This document shows positions 63,731-64,000 of a stretch of 64,000 nt of DNA, piece after piece; the stretch's first letter is position 1, and every line of letters begins with the position of its first letter. This DNA comes from Chitinophagales bacterium (GTDB taxonomy: Bacteria > Bacteroidota > Bacteroidia > Chitinophagales > UBA2359), in assembly GCA_041392475.1 (NCBI GenBank), contig JAWKLZ010000002.1, positions 1,124,501 through 1,188,500 of the forward strand, written 5' to 3'. The position numbers and the translations under genes were made by a program. The notes beneath the pieces are model-generated. The model searched no databases. It worked only from the letters and a program-made list of their open reading frames with translations, and was not told the origin of the DNA.

Positions 63731-64000
63731 TTACTGTATTTTAATCACTTTGTAGTGAGAAGAGTAGGTTCGATTCTTTTTCGAAAAATCCGAAAAGGAC
63801 TCGTCTTTCCATGCTGCAATTTGTGGGCTTCTTTGGTAAGCACTATCAAAACGATCTTCAAAATCTGGGCGATACGAACCTTCCCAGGTAAGGTATCGAA
63901 AGAAGTTTTTGATTTTTCGTCCCAAAAAGAACGCAAAACTCAATACGGCTGCTGCAATCGCTGCCATAACTACAAATCGAGCAATGAAAAAGAAAAGAAA
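63731..64000 (-). CDS. Membrane protein, partial (5' end outside window)
   Basis: The reading frame continues past base 64000, with FLFFFIARFVVMAAIAAAVLSFAFFLG forming a hydrophobic helix across an apparent internal ATG at 63967. The charged C-terminal tail (RKIKNFFRYLTWEGSY... KVIKIQ) is cytoplasmic or periplasmic. I do not recognise it. The true start lies outside the window, or at 63967 if the ATG there is used. Confidence 0.55.
   Translation of the reverse strand, partial: FLFFFIARFVVMAAIAAAVLSFAFFLGRKIKNFFRYLTWEGSYRPDFEDRFDSAYQRSPQIAAWKDESFSDFSKKNRTYSSHYKVIKIQ

Overview
The window comes from a member of the Bacteroidota, probably a Saprospiria- or Chitinophagia-like lineage. The evidence is a TonB-dependent receptor, type IX secretion (T9SS) type A and type B C-terminal sorting domains, long DUF11-repeat surface proteins, caspase-like and formylglycine-generating-enzyme-like (SUMF1) modules, AT-rich spacers, promoter-like TAnnTTTG boxes and no obvious Shine-Dalgarno dependence. 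No rRNA, tRNA or CRISPR array was seen.

Layout. 1-3.4 kb: the C-terminal barrel of a TonB receptor and a surface lipoprotein. 3.6-14.7 kb (minus strand): a protease-rich cluster with an intact caspase-like protein, a second caspase-like gene broken by a transposon inside a transposon, two cytoplasmic subtilases, a LuxR-type regulator with a degenerate receiver domain, and a small membrane protein. 14.9-16.6 kb: a gene split by a short MITE-like insert. 16.6-20.2 kb: trpS-trpE-trpG, preceded by what reads as a complete transcription attenuator: promoter, 19-residue leader peptide with three consecutive Trp codons, and a terminator hairpin. 20.7-25.6 kb: lipid and amide metabolism genes (PlsC-like acyltransferase, KAS III-like synthase, FemAB/GNAT-like protein, DinB-like protein, GNAT-nitrilase fusion). 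25.7-34.4 kb and 38.3-53.3 kb: three giant paralogous DUF11/T9SS proteins (one carrying a glucose/sorbosone dehydrogenase domain), a type B T9SS protein and a T9SS pseudogene.

Set between these surface genes are an AT-rich 1155-residue protein fusing a degenerate Nudix-like domain to a SIR2 NADase-like domain and a long C-terminal region (a candidate anti-phage effector), a group II intron whose unoccupied target repeat also lies in the window, a DUF433/DUF5615 toxin-antitoxin pair, a SIR2/SUMF1 gene remnant and a CcbP-like protein. 53.8-64 kb is mostly housekeeping: uvrB with a perfect palindrome upstream, an NhaC-type antiporter, PaaN, an AAA-ATPase/nuclease-like protein, a GNAT, a ferredoxin reductase-like enzyme, a YqhA-family protein, Hsp20 and the start of a membrane protein.

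The strongest new-biology candidates are the trp leader upstream of trpS and the Nudix-SIR2 protein. The best-documented structural events are the nested insertion with both target duplications intact and the intron's occupied/empty target pair.
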